From assembly GCF_000506985.1 (NCBI RefSeq), contig NZ_KI650979.1:310001-374000 (forward strand): a stretch of DNA of 64,000 nucleotides. Reading direction: 5' to 3'. Position numbers and translations under genes: made by a program. Source of the stretch: Advenella kashmirensis W13003 (lineage in GTDB: Bacteria; Pseudomonadota; Gammaproteobacteria; Burkholderiales; Burkholderiaceae_B). Below, one piece after another: positions 56,478 through 64,000 of the stretch (within the stretch, counting starts at the first letter, position 1; every line of letters begins with the position of its first letter). The notes under the pieces were generated by a model that worked only from the letters and a program-made list of their open reading frames with translations, did not search any database and was not told where the DNA came from.

Positions 56478-57473
56478 TCAGTTCTTGGGCGGCGTCGGCA
56501 TTTTGCCCTGGGTCTTGATCATGGGTGCGGCCTCTTTCCAGTGTTTGATGTCGTCGTTGACGAATTTCCCAAACTCTTCGGGATTCTGATACGCGACCGT
56601 GACACAGGCTTTTTCCAGCGCCTGCCGCACGCTGTCCTTTTTCACCGCGTTATCAAGCGCCTGGGCGATCTTGGCAACCCGGTCTGGCGGTGTGCCGGCG
56701 GGCGCATGCAAGCCATACCAGCCTTGCATGTTGACTTCGGCAATACCGGCTTCCTTGGTTGTCGGAATATCCGGGGCCGCGCTTGAGCGCTTGTCGCCGG
56801 TGATCGCCAGGATATTGACTTTATTGTCATTGATGGCGCCACAGGCGAGATTGCCGGACACGGTTGCCAGTGCGACGCGTCCTTCGTAAAGGTCGGTCAT
56901 GTGTTGCGCCGCCCCCTGGTACGGCACAAACAGCAGATCAATACCTGTCGCCTTGCCGACCATATGCGTGACAATGGTCGTATATGCGCCGCCGATCAGT
57001 ACCGCGCTGGGCAGGTCCGGGTGCTTCTGCACGTAGGACTTGAGTTCAGGAATGGTCTTGAAGGGCAGCTTTGCCGACGAGATGATGAAGCCGGATGAGG
57101 TGGCGAACCGGGCGATGGGCGTAAAATCCTTGGGGCTCCACTCAATGTCATCGAACAAGACCGGGATGCTGGTCAGCACGGCCGAACTGGATAGCAATGT
57201 ATAGCCGTCGGGCTTGGCTCTGGCGACCGCCAATGCGGCAATGTTCCCTTCCCCGCCCGGGCGCGGCTGCACGATGATGGGCTGGCCCAGGTCCTTGCTC
57301 ATCTCCTTGGAGATGATGCGCGTCAGCACATCCACGGCCCCGCCGGCGCTATAAGGAACAATGATCTGAATGGGCTGCTCGGGCCATTCGCCGGCAGCCG
57401 ATGTAGAAGGGGCAATGCCACACAAACAGGCCAGGGCGAACGCCCCCGCAAGTTTAACTCTATCCTTTATCAT
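56478..57473 (-). CDS. Bug-type tripartite tricarboxylate transporter receptor
   Basis: 331 residues. Signal peptide FALACLCGIAPSTSAAGEWP, then the Bug family core PIQIIVPYSAGGAVDVLTRI, FVPYQGAAQHMTDLYEGRVA and DIPTTKEAGIAEVNMQGWYG. It binds a carboxylate in the periplasm for a TctAB-type membrane partner, which is not encoded here. Located between a TauD dioxygenase and an aldehyde dehydrogenase, so the ligand is probably their substrate. Confidence 0.93.
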   Translation of the reverse strand: MIKDRVKLAGAFALACLCGIAPSTSAAGEWPEQPIQIIVPYSAGGAVDVLTRIISKEMSKDLGQPIIVQPRPGGEGNIAALAVARAKPDGYTLLSSSAVLTSIPVLFDDIEWSPKDFTPIARFATSSGFIISSAKLPFKTIPELKSYVQKHPDLPSAVLIGGAYTTIVTHMVGKATGIDLLFVPYQGAAQHMTDLYEGRVALATVSGNLACGAINDNKVNILAITGDKRSSAAPDIPTTKEAGIAEVNMQGWYGLHAPAGTPPDRVAKIAQALDNAVKKDSVRQALEKACVTVAYQNPEEFGKFVNDDIKHWKEAAPMIKTQGKMPTPPKN

Positions 57474-57570
57474 GTCTTCCTCCAGTTACATCGTTTTTCT
57501 AGTTCATATTTGTGATATTCGTTTTGAGGGGCCCGTCTATTCTTTGTCAATAGACGGCCGGTAGATAAGA

Positions 57571-58647
57571 TCAGATGTCTTCAAGCGTAAAGTTAAGGCG
57601 GGTGTCTTTCACCACAATGCCGCCACGATTGCCCGGTTCCAGCGACCCATATCGGGCCGCAAAACTCTCCGGCAAAGGACGGGCGGTTCTGGGAGAAACC
57701 CACAGCCGAAGCAGGTGACGGCGGCGTTCCAGTTCGGGCCAGTCCTCGAAATCCGTGCGCGAGTGCAGAATCTGGTGGTTATGCAGAAACTGCATGTCGC
57801 CCACCTTGAATTCCATTTGCAGATTGATATCGGTGTCGTTAGTCAGGTCGTCCAGCATTTGCAGGGCGTCGATTTCCGGTTGCGTCAGGCGCCTGGCCTG
57901 GGGGTAGTTTTCCTGGGCGCTGCGGATATATTGCCCAGAATAAATCGTGGTGAAATACCCCTCATGCCAATTGAAAACGGGCACCTCAAACCACGGGTCC
58001 ATGCCTTCGGGTATTTCGCCGCGGCGATCCGTGGGAAATGAATGGAACAACTGCACTGCCAGGTCCGGCCGACGCGCCATCATCTCGTTGTAGATCGTCA
58101 CGGAACTGGCGATTCGGCTCTCTCCCCCGCTTTTTGAAGTCTGCAGGCACAACAGGCCCACGATATCGCATGAATCGGTATGGTATTCAAGGCCCCTGTT
58201 TGTCTGGTAATAACGGACCTTGGCGTTCCGGATATCCGCGCCCATATCGCGCACATGCCCAAGCAAATGCCCTTTTGCATTCTGCGAACGAAAGCTTCCC
58301 AGATGTGCGCCAATGCCAAGATACGCGATGGCCGAGTCGGCCTTTCCATACTTCTCTACAGGCATGCCGCGCAGCAGCACAAAGCCGCGGCCATTAATAA
58401 TTTCATTCAGAATTTTGCCCAGTTTCTCCGACAGGCGGGGCAAGGAGAAGGTGTCGGGGCTGATGTCTGCCATGGACAGTCCGCCCGCATGAAAGGCGTC
58501 CAGCGCCGCGTCGATTTCCTTGATATCCTCGGACGTCAATGCGTGGATCCATTCGGTACCGCGGGACATATCCCGCCCGTACCAGGCGGCTTCCCCGCTC
58601 ACCGCCTCGGGCACATTGTTAGCAACACGCTCTGTTGGGTTGTTCAT
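57571..58647 (-). CDS. TauD/TfdA-family Fe(II)/2-oxoglutarate dioxygenase
   Basis: 358 residues. The iron motif is GLEYHTDSCDIVGLLCLQ (His-x-Asp), the distal His lies in LHNHQILHSRTDFED and the 2-oxoglutarate Arg in RRHLLRLWVSPR. Such enzymes release aldehydes from sulfonates, ethers or N-methyl compounds by hydroxylation. First gene of the operon with Bug receptor and aldehyde dehydrogenase, divergent from a LysR gene. GAGGA lies 6 bp before ATG 58647; ATG 58650 is the other choice. Confidence 0.9.
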   Translation of the reverse strand: MNNPTERVANNVPEAVSGEAAWYGRDMSRGTEWIHALTSEDIKEIDAALDAFHAGGLSMADISPDTFSLPRLSEKLGKILNEIINGRGFVLLRGMPVEKYGKADSAIAYLGIGAHLGSFRSQNAKGHLLGHVRDMGADIRNAKVRYYQTNRGLEYHTDSCDIVGLLCLQTSKSGGESRIASSVTIYNEMMARRPDLAVQLFHSFPTDRRGEIPEGMDPWFEVPVFNWHEGYFTTIYSGQYIRSAQENYPQARRLTQPEIDALQMLDDLTNDTDINLQMEFKVGDMQFLHNHQILHSRTDFEDWPELERRRHLLRLWVSPRTARPLPESFAARYGSLEPGNRGGIVVKDTRLNFTLEDI

Positions 58648-58744
58648 CATTTTCCTCTGTGAATAATGAAAAGATGAAATTAGTTTAAACTTGGGAAAAT
58701 GTTTGAACAAACGAATAATTTCAATCCATTAATCGATTTTATCA

Positions 58745-59707
58745 ATGGCAAATATTACCCTGAAACAGATTCGTGCGTTTATTGCCGTGGCCGCCGAGGG
58801 CAGCTTCACCAAGGCGGCAGACAGCCTGCACGTCACGCAATCGACCCTGACCTCGTCGATCAAGGTGCTTGAAGACGAGGTCGGGCTGCAACTGTTCGAT
58901 CGCTCCACCCGGTCCGTTATCCCGACCCGGCAAGGGGAAATGTTCCTGCCGACGGCGCAGCGAATCTTACGCGACCTGGAGGATGCGCTGGATGAGTTAC
59001 GGATGGCGGCGGCAAGGGAACGCGGTTCGGTCTCGGTATGCGCAGCCGGCTCCTTCATCACGTATGTCTTGACGCCGGCGTTGATGGACCTGGCTCAGCA
59101 GTACCCTGGCATACACACCCGTTTTACGGAGGGCACGACCCAGAGCGTTCCCGACCAGGTCCTGTCCGGCGAAGCGGATTTTGGGGTGACGACGCTGTTT
59201 GAGCCGATCAACGAACTGGACTCCGCCCTGCTCCTGACAGACTCCTATGGCGCGGTGTATGGTGCCGACCACCCGTTGAGCAGAGAAACATCATCGTTGA
59301 CCTGGCACAGGCTGTCGCAACACAATATGGTGCGCCTTAGCAAGGCCAACGGCATACGCATTTTGCTGGACAGCGAACCGAAAATCGCAGGCCTGTTCAA
59401 GAATACAGTTTATGAAGTCAGCGGCGTGGCTTCGCTACAGGCGCTGCTCAGGCGCGGCTTTGGATTCAGCGCACTGCCGGCGCTGGCCGCCAAGTCGCTG
59501 GTGGTGGAGGGATTGAATTTCCGGCTGTTGACCCGCCCTGCCATACGCCGAAAACTCTACGTGGTGAAAAAGAAAGGCCGCAGCCTGTCTCCTGGGGCAG
59601 TGGCGTTTTTCAGGGCAATGATTGATGCACTGGAGAATATGGCGCCTGATGGCGCGATTGACGTGACGTTTACCCAGTCGGAGATTCGGGATTTTTGCGG
59701 GTTTTGA
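58745..59707 (+). CDS. LysR-family regulator of the TauD-Bug-ALDH operon
   Basis: 320 residues; helix-turn-helix SFTKAADSLHVTQSTLTSSI and a full effector domain. It is divergent from the tauD-like gene with 97 bp between, so likely its activator. Confidence 0.92.
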   Translation: MANITLKQIRAFIAVAAEGSFTKAADSLHVTQSTLTSSIKVLEDEVGLQLFDRSTRSVIPTRQGEMFLPTAQRILRDLEDALDELRMAAARERGSVSVCAAGSFITYVLTPALMDLAQQYPGIHTRFTEGTTQSVPDQVLSGEADFGVTTLFEPINELDSALLLTDSYGAVYGADHPLSRETSSLTWHRLSQHNMVRLSKANGIRILLDSEPKIAGLFKNTVYEVSGVASLQALLRRGFGFSALPALAAKSLVVEGLNFRLLTRPAIRRKLYVVKKKGRSLSPGAVAFFRAMIDALENMAPDGAIDVTFTQSEIRDFCGF

Positions 59708-59721
59708 GTGGGTGCTTTTCT

Positions 59722-60336
59722 TTACAGGTACGTCAAAATAAAAATATTTTTTGCAAATAAAGTGATGCCAATTATTATTATCAAAAAACCACTGGCTTTT
59801 CGCATCTTGTTAATTGCTGATTGATTTAGCTTTTTTGCAATAATGCTGGCAATTATTGCGTACCCCATCATTGTGCTGAAATCAACGATGATCCATCCGA
59901 CAGTCAGCGATGTCGCTGATACAAAATAAGGAATTGATTGATTTATAAACTGAGGAAGAAGAGTGATAAAGAAAATAATATCTTTCGGATTACTTATCCC
60001 CGTAAAGAAAGACTCCTTGAATAGAGCGAAATTAGTATGCTCATATATACCAACGCTATTGATCTCGATATTTTTAAAACCTGATATTCCCACATAAATT
60101 AATAATAGTGCGCCCAGAATCGATAATACATTCATCCATATACCATTTAAAAAAAATGCTATCCCGGCCAAGGAAATAACAATTAGAATGAAAGAGGCGC
60201 ATATGCTGCCAAGGGCGTTATATAAACATTTTTTGGCTCCAAACATTGCCGAATGTTGAATGACCAACAGAGCGGAAGGTCCTGGCGTTACGATAATCAG
60301 GAATATCGTTGCGAGATATAGGGTGTATTGCTTCAC
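59722..60336 (-). CDS. LysE/RhtB-family amino-acid exporter (copy 2)
   Basis: 204 residues, GTG start, differing from the copy at 39058 at only about two dozen positions in the whole chain and identical through FILIVISLAGIAFFLN and FFTGISNPKDIIFFITLLPQ. Its upstream operator block also matches that of the first operon, but here it leads straight into lysE: the hydroxylase gene is absent and no PCMT gene follows. A diverged duplicate. Confidence 0.9.
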   Translation of the reverse strand: MKQYTLYLATIFLIIVTPGPSALLVIQHSAMFGAKKCLYNALGSICASFILIVISLAGIAFFLNGIWMNVLSILGALLLIYVGISGFKNIEINSVGIYEHTNFALFKESFFTGISNPKDIIFFITLLPQFINQSIPYFVSATSLTVGWIIVDFSTMMGYAIIASIIAKKLNQSAINKMRKASGFLIIIIGITLFAKNIFILTYL

Positions 60337-60396
60337 AAGTCAGCTTAAAAATATCTGTTTATTGTTTTAATTTTTGCATCCAACCAAACTAATTCT

Positions 60397-60434
60397 ATTG
60401 CAATGAAAAAAACAACGCATTGATATGCATCAAT
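60397..60434 (-). promoter_or_regulatory. Operator block upstream of lysE copy 2
   Basis: ATTGCAAT (60397-60404) and ATTGAT-ATGC-ATCAAT (60419-60434), same order and spacing as 40814-40851. It lies 61 bases before the GTG start. Confidence 0.55.
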
Positions 60435-60504
60435 TCTCTAGACAACGTTAAGAAGCCCCTTCTGTTTCACAGACGCTGGAGCAAATACGGTGTCGATACT
60501 CTGC

Positions 60505-61311
60505 CTAAAACATATGCATTGGCGCATTCCGTTTCTTGAAATACTGTGCCGGCGTACTCCCCAGCGCCTTCTTGAACATGGTAATAAATGCGTTCACCGA
60601 TTCATAACCCAACTCGGCCGCGACATTTTGCACCGACTCGCCGCTCGCCAGTTCGCGCAGCGCAACGACAAGATGCAGTTGTTGACGCCAACGTCCGAAC
60701 GTTAATCCCGTTTCCCGGATTAACAGGCGCGCCAGCGACCGCTCGCTCATCGCCAGCCGCGTCGCCCAATGGCTCAACGTGCTGCGATCTGATGGATCGA
60801 TTGTCAGTGCCTCAGCCATCGACCGGATCTTCGGATTGCCGGAGATCGGAAAATTGAACTGTTCGCGGGGCATGTCTGCCAATTCGTCCAGCACGACCCT
60901 CGCAAGCCGCGCAGCATGGCTGTCGGCAAGGTAGTCCGGGCCGTCGCGAGCAAGCCGGTCTATTAACTCCCGAATCATGGGTGAGATTGAAAGCGTACAA
61001 CTGTATTCGGGCAAGTTCGCCGCTCCCGGTTCCACGAACAGATAGTTAAGCCGCGCGTTCGACGTCGCATGGGCGCTATGCGACACGCCACCCGGAATCC
61101 AGACGCCACAGTTGGGCGGAACAATCCAGATTTCGTTACCTGTCATGCATGTAACAGCGCCGTGCAGGGCGAGGATCAGCTGGCCTTTCCTGTGAACATG
61201 CAACGGCACTTCCGATTGGTGATCAGCAAAGTCGAGCTGGTGGGCGACCGCCGGCAGCGGCGAGACGTCAGGGTCAAAAACAGAAATAGCGGAAAGTGAC
61301 TGAGGCATCAA
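60505..61311 (-). CDS. AraC-family regulator of the efflux operon
   Basis: 268 residues: N-terminal cupin (EVPLHVHRKGQLILALHGAV) and C-terminal AraC helix-turn-helix pair (WATRLAMSERSLARLLIRET and NVAAELGYESVNAFITMFKK). Divergent from the FUSC gene with 73 bp between; probably senses an aromatic or weak acid and activates the efflux operon. Confidence 0.9.
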   Translation of the reverse strand: MMPQSLSAISVFDPDVSPLPAVAHQLDFADHQSEVPLHVHRKGQLILALHGAVTCMTGNEIWIVPPNCGVWIPGGVSHSAHATSNARLNYLFVEPGAANLPEYSCTLSISPMIRELIDRLARDGPDYLADSHAARLARVVLDELADMPREQFNFPISGNPKIRSMAEALTIDPSDRSTLSHWATRLAMSERSLARLLIRETGLTFGRWRQQLHLVVALRELASGESVQNVAAELGYESVNAFITMFKKALGSTPAQYFKKRNAPMHMF

Positions 61312-61384
61312 AATGGCATAATTTAGGTATTTTTTGTCATAATACTGAATTTACTTTGCATTGTAAACGGGAAATAATAGCGAC

Positions 61385-63502
61385 ATGAATACGTCGCAGC
61401 CCACAAATACCGTTCCAGGCAAAGCCAGTGCAGCATTGCTGAAGGCAGGTTCGAATATCCTTCGCACACCGGCCATGAAGGTAGATGCGTACGCGATCCT
61501 TTTTTCGGCCAAGAGTTTCACCGCAGCAATGCTGGCCTACTACATCGCGCTGCGTATCGGGTTGCCCAAGCCTTTCTGGGCCATCGTGACCGTTTACGTT
61601 GTTTCGCAAACGTCTGCGGGCGCGTCACTCAGTCGTGGTGTATATCGCTTTGCCGGAACGTTCGTTGGCGCCGTCGCGACCGTTGCGATCGTACCCAATT
61701 TCGTGAACGACCCGATCGCGTGCAGCATGGTACTTTCCGGCTGGATCGGTCTTTGCCTGTTTTTTTCACTGCTTGATCGCACGCCTCGAGCCTATGCCTT
61801 CGTTCTTGCAGGCTACACAGCGAGCCTTATCGGCTTTCCGAGCGTGCTTGACCCGGGATCCGTTTTTGAGACGGCGTCGCTGCGTGTCCAGGAAATCTCC
61901 ATCGGCATTCTTTGTGCAGTTCTGATCCATCGCTATGTCCTGCCCAAACGCATGAGCGCCCAATTCACCGGCAAGCTCTCGGTCGCGCTGCGAGACGCCC
62001 GCCGGCTGGCGGCTGATGCACTGAAGGGAGAGCCCGGTAAATACCGGCGCGATCGCAGCCAGCTTGCCGCGGACCTCCTTGCGCTGCAAGGGCTGACGAC
62101 GTACCTTCCGTACGATATTGCCCCCGCCACGCCACGTCGCAAGACGCTGCAACATATCCATGACCGGCTCGCTCGCTTGCTTCCACTCGCGACAGAGATC
62201 GAAGACCGGGTTCATTCCCTTCGCATAAGTAACGGCAAGGCGCCCGATGAGCTGATTGCGTTGGTTGACGACGTCGGATCGTGGATCGCAACCATCGAGG
62301 CAAACGAACGGGAAACCACCGCAGCCCAACTGATCGGTCGTGCGCGATCAATCCGGAAACAGTTTGGCACGGACGTTGCAACGCCCGTCCACAGGTTTAC
62401 AGCGAACCTTGCAGGTCATCTGGCCGAAATGGTCGGCTTACTTGCCGACTGCGACTGGCTTGAGCGAAATATCGCGACACCCGGACGGTCGCGTGCCCTG
62501 ACGCAGCTTCATGGGACAACGCGTGTCAAGGGTTACGTCTATCACCGTGACCCATGGATGGCAGGCCGGGCGACACTGGGCGCTATCATCGGCATTCTTC
62601 TGGGCTGCGCCTTCTGGATCTGGTCTGCCTGGCCGGACGGTGCAACGGCGGTCTCCATTATCGGCGTATGCTGCTCCCTGTTCGGCAATGTCGATGCACC
62701 TGCGCCCAACGTCGTCAAATATACCCTTGGCTCGCTATATGGGGTCGCTATCAGTTTCGCCTACAGCTTCGTCATTATTCCCCAAGTCACAGACTTCGCC
62801 GTTCTTGTCGCTGTACTCGCCCCGGCTTTCCTGTTCGCAGGCTCGCTCCAGGCCCGCCCACCCACAACGTATATGGCGCTAGGCATTACCCTGACCATTC
62901 CGATCCTCTTGAACCTGGGACCCCATTACACCGGCGACTTCGCCGCCTCTCTTAATATCTCCGTTGCGCTCTTTTCCGGAATCGGATTCGGGGCAATGAG
63001 CATGTCCCTCTTCCAGACCGTCCCGGTCGATGTCGCGATCAAACGGTTGCTTCAATTAAGTCAGCGGGATATCAGTCGACGGGCCCTGGGCGCAGCGCCC
63101 GACGAAGCGCACTGGACAAGCCTGATGATTGATCGGACAGCATTGTTGCTGCCAAGATTGCGGGCATCACAAAATAGCTATACAGGCGTGTTCGACGATA
63201 CCTTGAACCATCTTCGTATCGGACATGCTGCTGGTCAGCTGCGCAAGACACTCCCGCGAATAAAAGGTGAGACCGAGATCAGGATAAGCGAACTCCTTTC
63301 GGCAATCGCAGCAAGCTTTCGAGCCGGAGGCCCGTTAACGCCAGCCGAGCTAATCGACTTGGACCAGCGCATCGAGATATTGATGACCATGATCGCAAGC
63401 AGTCCGCTCAAAAATCGCTTGCAAATACTCGATCTGCTCATCGACCTCAGGTTTGCACTGGGCACCAGTGAAAGAGCAGACGGGAGGAAATACAACTTAT
63501 GA
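61385..63502 (+). CDS. FUSC-family (AaeB-like) aromatic-acid efflux protein
   Basis: 705 residues. Two blocks of about five to six membrane helices (residues about 35-170 and 390-540) separated by cytoplasmic regions, the layout of FUSC proteins; AMLAYYIALRIGLPKPFWAI and PFWAIVTVYVVSQTSAGASL are typical. AaeB exports p-hydroxybenzoate-type acids with the AaeA fusion protein. Overlaps the DUF1656 gene by 4 bp, which overlaps an HlyD gene, the aaeXAB set in altered order. Confidence 0.9.
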   Translation: MNTSQPTNTVPGKASAALLKAGSNILRTPAMKVDAYAILFSAKSFTAAMLAYYIALRIGLPKPFWAIVTVYVVSQTSAGASLSRGVYRFAGTFVGAVATVAIVPNFVNDPIACSMVLSGWIGLCLFFSLLDRTPRAYAFVLAGYTASLIGFPSVLDPGSVFETASLRVQEISIGILCAVLIHRYVLPKRMSAQFTGKLSVALRDARRLAADALKGEPGKYRRDRSQLAADLLALQGLTTYLPYDIAPATPRRKTLQHIHDRLARLLPLATEIEDRVHSLRISNGKAPDELIALVDDVGSWIATIEANERETTAAQLIGRARSIRKQFGTDVATPVHRFTANLAGHLAEMVGLLADCDWLERNIATPGRSRALTQLHGTTRVKGYVYHRDPWMAGRATLGAIIGILLGCAFWIWSAWPDGATAVSIIGVCCSLFGNVDAPAPNVVKYTLGSLYGVAISFAYSFVIIPQVTDFAVLVAVLAPAFLFAGSLQARPPTTYMALGITLTIPILLNLGPHYTGDFAASLNISVALFSGIGFGAMSMSLFQTVPVDVAIKRLLQLSQRDISRRALGAAPDEAHWTSLMIDRTALLLPRLRASQNSYTGVFDDTLNHLRIGHAAGQLRKTLPRIKGETEIRISELLSAIAASFRAGGPLTPAELIDLDQRIEILMTMIASSPLKNRLQILDLLIDLRFALGTSERADGRKYNL

Positions 63503-63714
63503 TCGTCGATCTCAATATTGGCGGCGTCCTTATTCCCGGCCTGATGGTGCTCGCGCTCGTTGCTTTAGTAGCCGCCGTGGCAACGCTCCGCCTTCTCTCC
63601 ATGACCGGAATTCGTCGCATGTTCGCTTATCGCCCACTCGTCGAGCTGGCGACCTTCGTCATTCTTTACGGTCTGCTCGTGCAGTACCTGCCATTGACTG
63701 GATTATCATCTTGA
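63499..63714 (+). CDS. DUF1656 small membrane protein (AaeX-like)
   Basis: 71 residues with two hydrophobic helices; INIGGVLIPGLMVLALVALV starts it, the DUF1656 pattern. Always found between FUSC and HlyD genes in such operons; role unknown. ATG overlaps the FUSC stop (ATGA). Confidence 0.9.
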   Translation: MIVDLNIGGVLIPGLMVLALVALVAAVATLRLLSMTGIRRMFAYRPLVELATFVILYGLLVQYLPLTGLSS

Positions 63715-64000
63715 AGCGTATTCTATCCCTGCTCAGCCGCTATGCGCTGACCCTTTGTCTCACGACTGTTGCCATTTTTATCGCGCTGAAGGTGTGGGGC
63801 CACTACGGACAAACACCCTGGACCCGCGACGGGCGGGTTGGCGTGGATGTCGTACAAATCACACCGGAAGTTTCCGGCACGGTCAGCCTCGTACCTGTGG
63901 TTGATAACCAGTATGTCCATCGCGGCGACATTCTATACAAAATCGACCCCGAGCGGCTTCGCATCGCAGTGGCGCTGGCAGAGGCCGATGTCGACGCCAA
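63711..64000 (+). CDS. HlyD-family membrane fusion protein (AaeA-like), cut by window end
   Basis: Starts with TTG 63711 overlapping the previous stop (TTGA). The 96 codons seen give one N-terminal helix (YALTLCLTTVAIFIALKVW), then TPWTRDGRVGVDVVQITPEV and the lipoyl half-motif SGTVSLVPVVDNQYVHRGD. Periplasmic adaptor for the FUSC pump. The C-terminal two thirds lie outside the window. Confidence 0.88.
   Translation, partial: MKRILSLLSRYALTLCLTTVAIFIALKVWGHYGQTPWTRDGRVGVDVVQITPEVSGTVSLVPVVDNQYVHRGDILYKIDPERLRIAVALAEADVDA

Overview
The window looks like a chromosome segment of a betaproteobacterium in the Alcaligenaceae (Advenella/Bordetella-like). The reasons are high-GC core genes typical of Burkholderiales (metG, trmB, ffh, htpG, ampD), Bug-type tripartite-tricarboxylate receptors, and many LysR-regulated small catabolic cassettes. 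The genus is inference.

Bases 1-15400 are ordinary core chromosome. They hold a cut-off LysR regulator, an MFS pump behind a near-perfect SoxR-type promoter, a split chromate transporter behind a 38-bp perfect palindrome, metG, a small methyltransferase, trmB, a proline iminopeptidase, a Kbp-like BON-LysM protein, an ICMT-like membrane methyltransferase, ffh, a YpjD-type cytochrome assembly protein, a small zinc-ribbon protein, ampD, htpG and tRNA-Leu(CAA).

Bases 15400-33600 are a composite, partly decayed defence island entering at the 3' end of the tRNA-Leu gene. The last 53 bases of tRNA sequence before the CA end are repeated at 21127-21179, and both copies are followed by remnants of the same ISL3-family transposase. 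Between them lie an orphan VbhA-like Fic antitoxin, a Sir2-HerA pair, and a three-gene HNH / unknown / minimal nucleotidyltransferase cassette. Beyond the second repeat are a CD-NTase (CBASS cyclase) stub with a ruined active site that overlaps an ABC-three-component system (restriction-endonuclease effector, middle component, SMC-like ATPase). Then come an intact IS21-family element inside an older IS21 fragment, a frameshifted OLD-type ATPase stub, a large SEFIR-NACHT-pentapeptide STAND protein, an unidentified frameshifted coding relic, and a truncated CapW/BrxR-type WYL regulator. No integrase gene was seen.

Bases 33900-51900 are an accessory metabolic and efflux region. It has LysR / Bcr-type MFS / aldo-keto reductase; an operon of a VioC/AsnO-like amino-acid hydroxylase, a LysE exporter and a PCMT-type methyltransferase; a Nudix hydrolase; an AA_synth / 3-hydroxyisobutyrate dehydrogenase-like pair; and, divergent to that pair, an in-frame chimera of a LysR regulator with the C-terminal half of a Bug receptor. 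An EmrAB-type pump with a TetR regulator, an SDR/AraC pair and a DTW-domain tRNA modification enzyme follow. Gene fragments (Bug, aldehyde dehydrogenase, aldo-keto reductase) and a degenerate tRNA-Leu-like 3' end at 51783 show repeated recombination.

Bases 51900-64000 hold catabolic and efflux cassettes: an alpha/beta hydrolase plus metallo-beta-lactamase-fold hydrolase with a divergent LysR; a TauD dioxygenase / Bug receptor / aldehyde dehydrogenase operon with a divergent LysR; a second, closely similar lysE with the same upstream operator block as the first; and an AraC regulator divergent from an AaeXAB-like aromatic-acid efflux operon cut by the window end.
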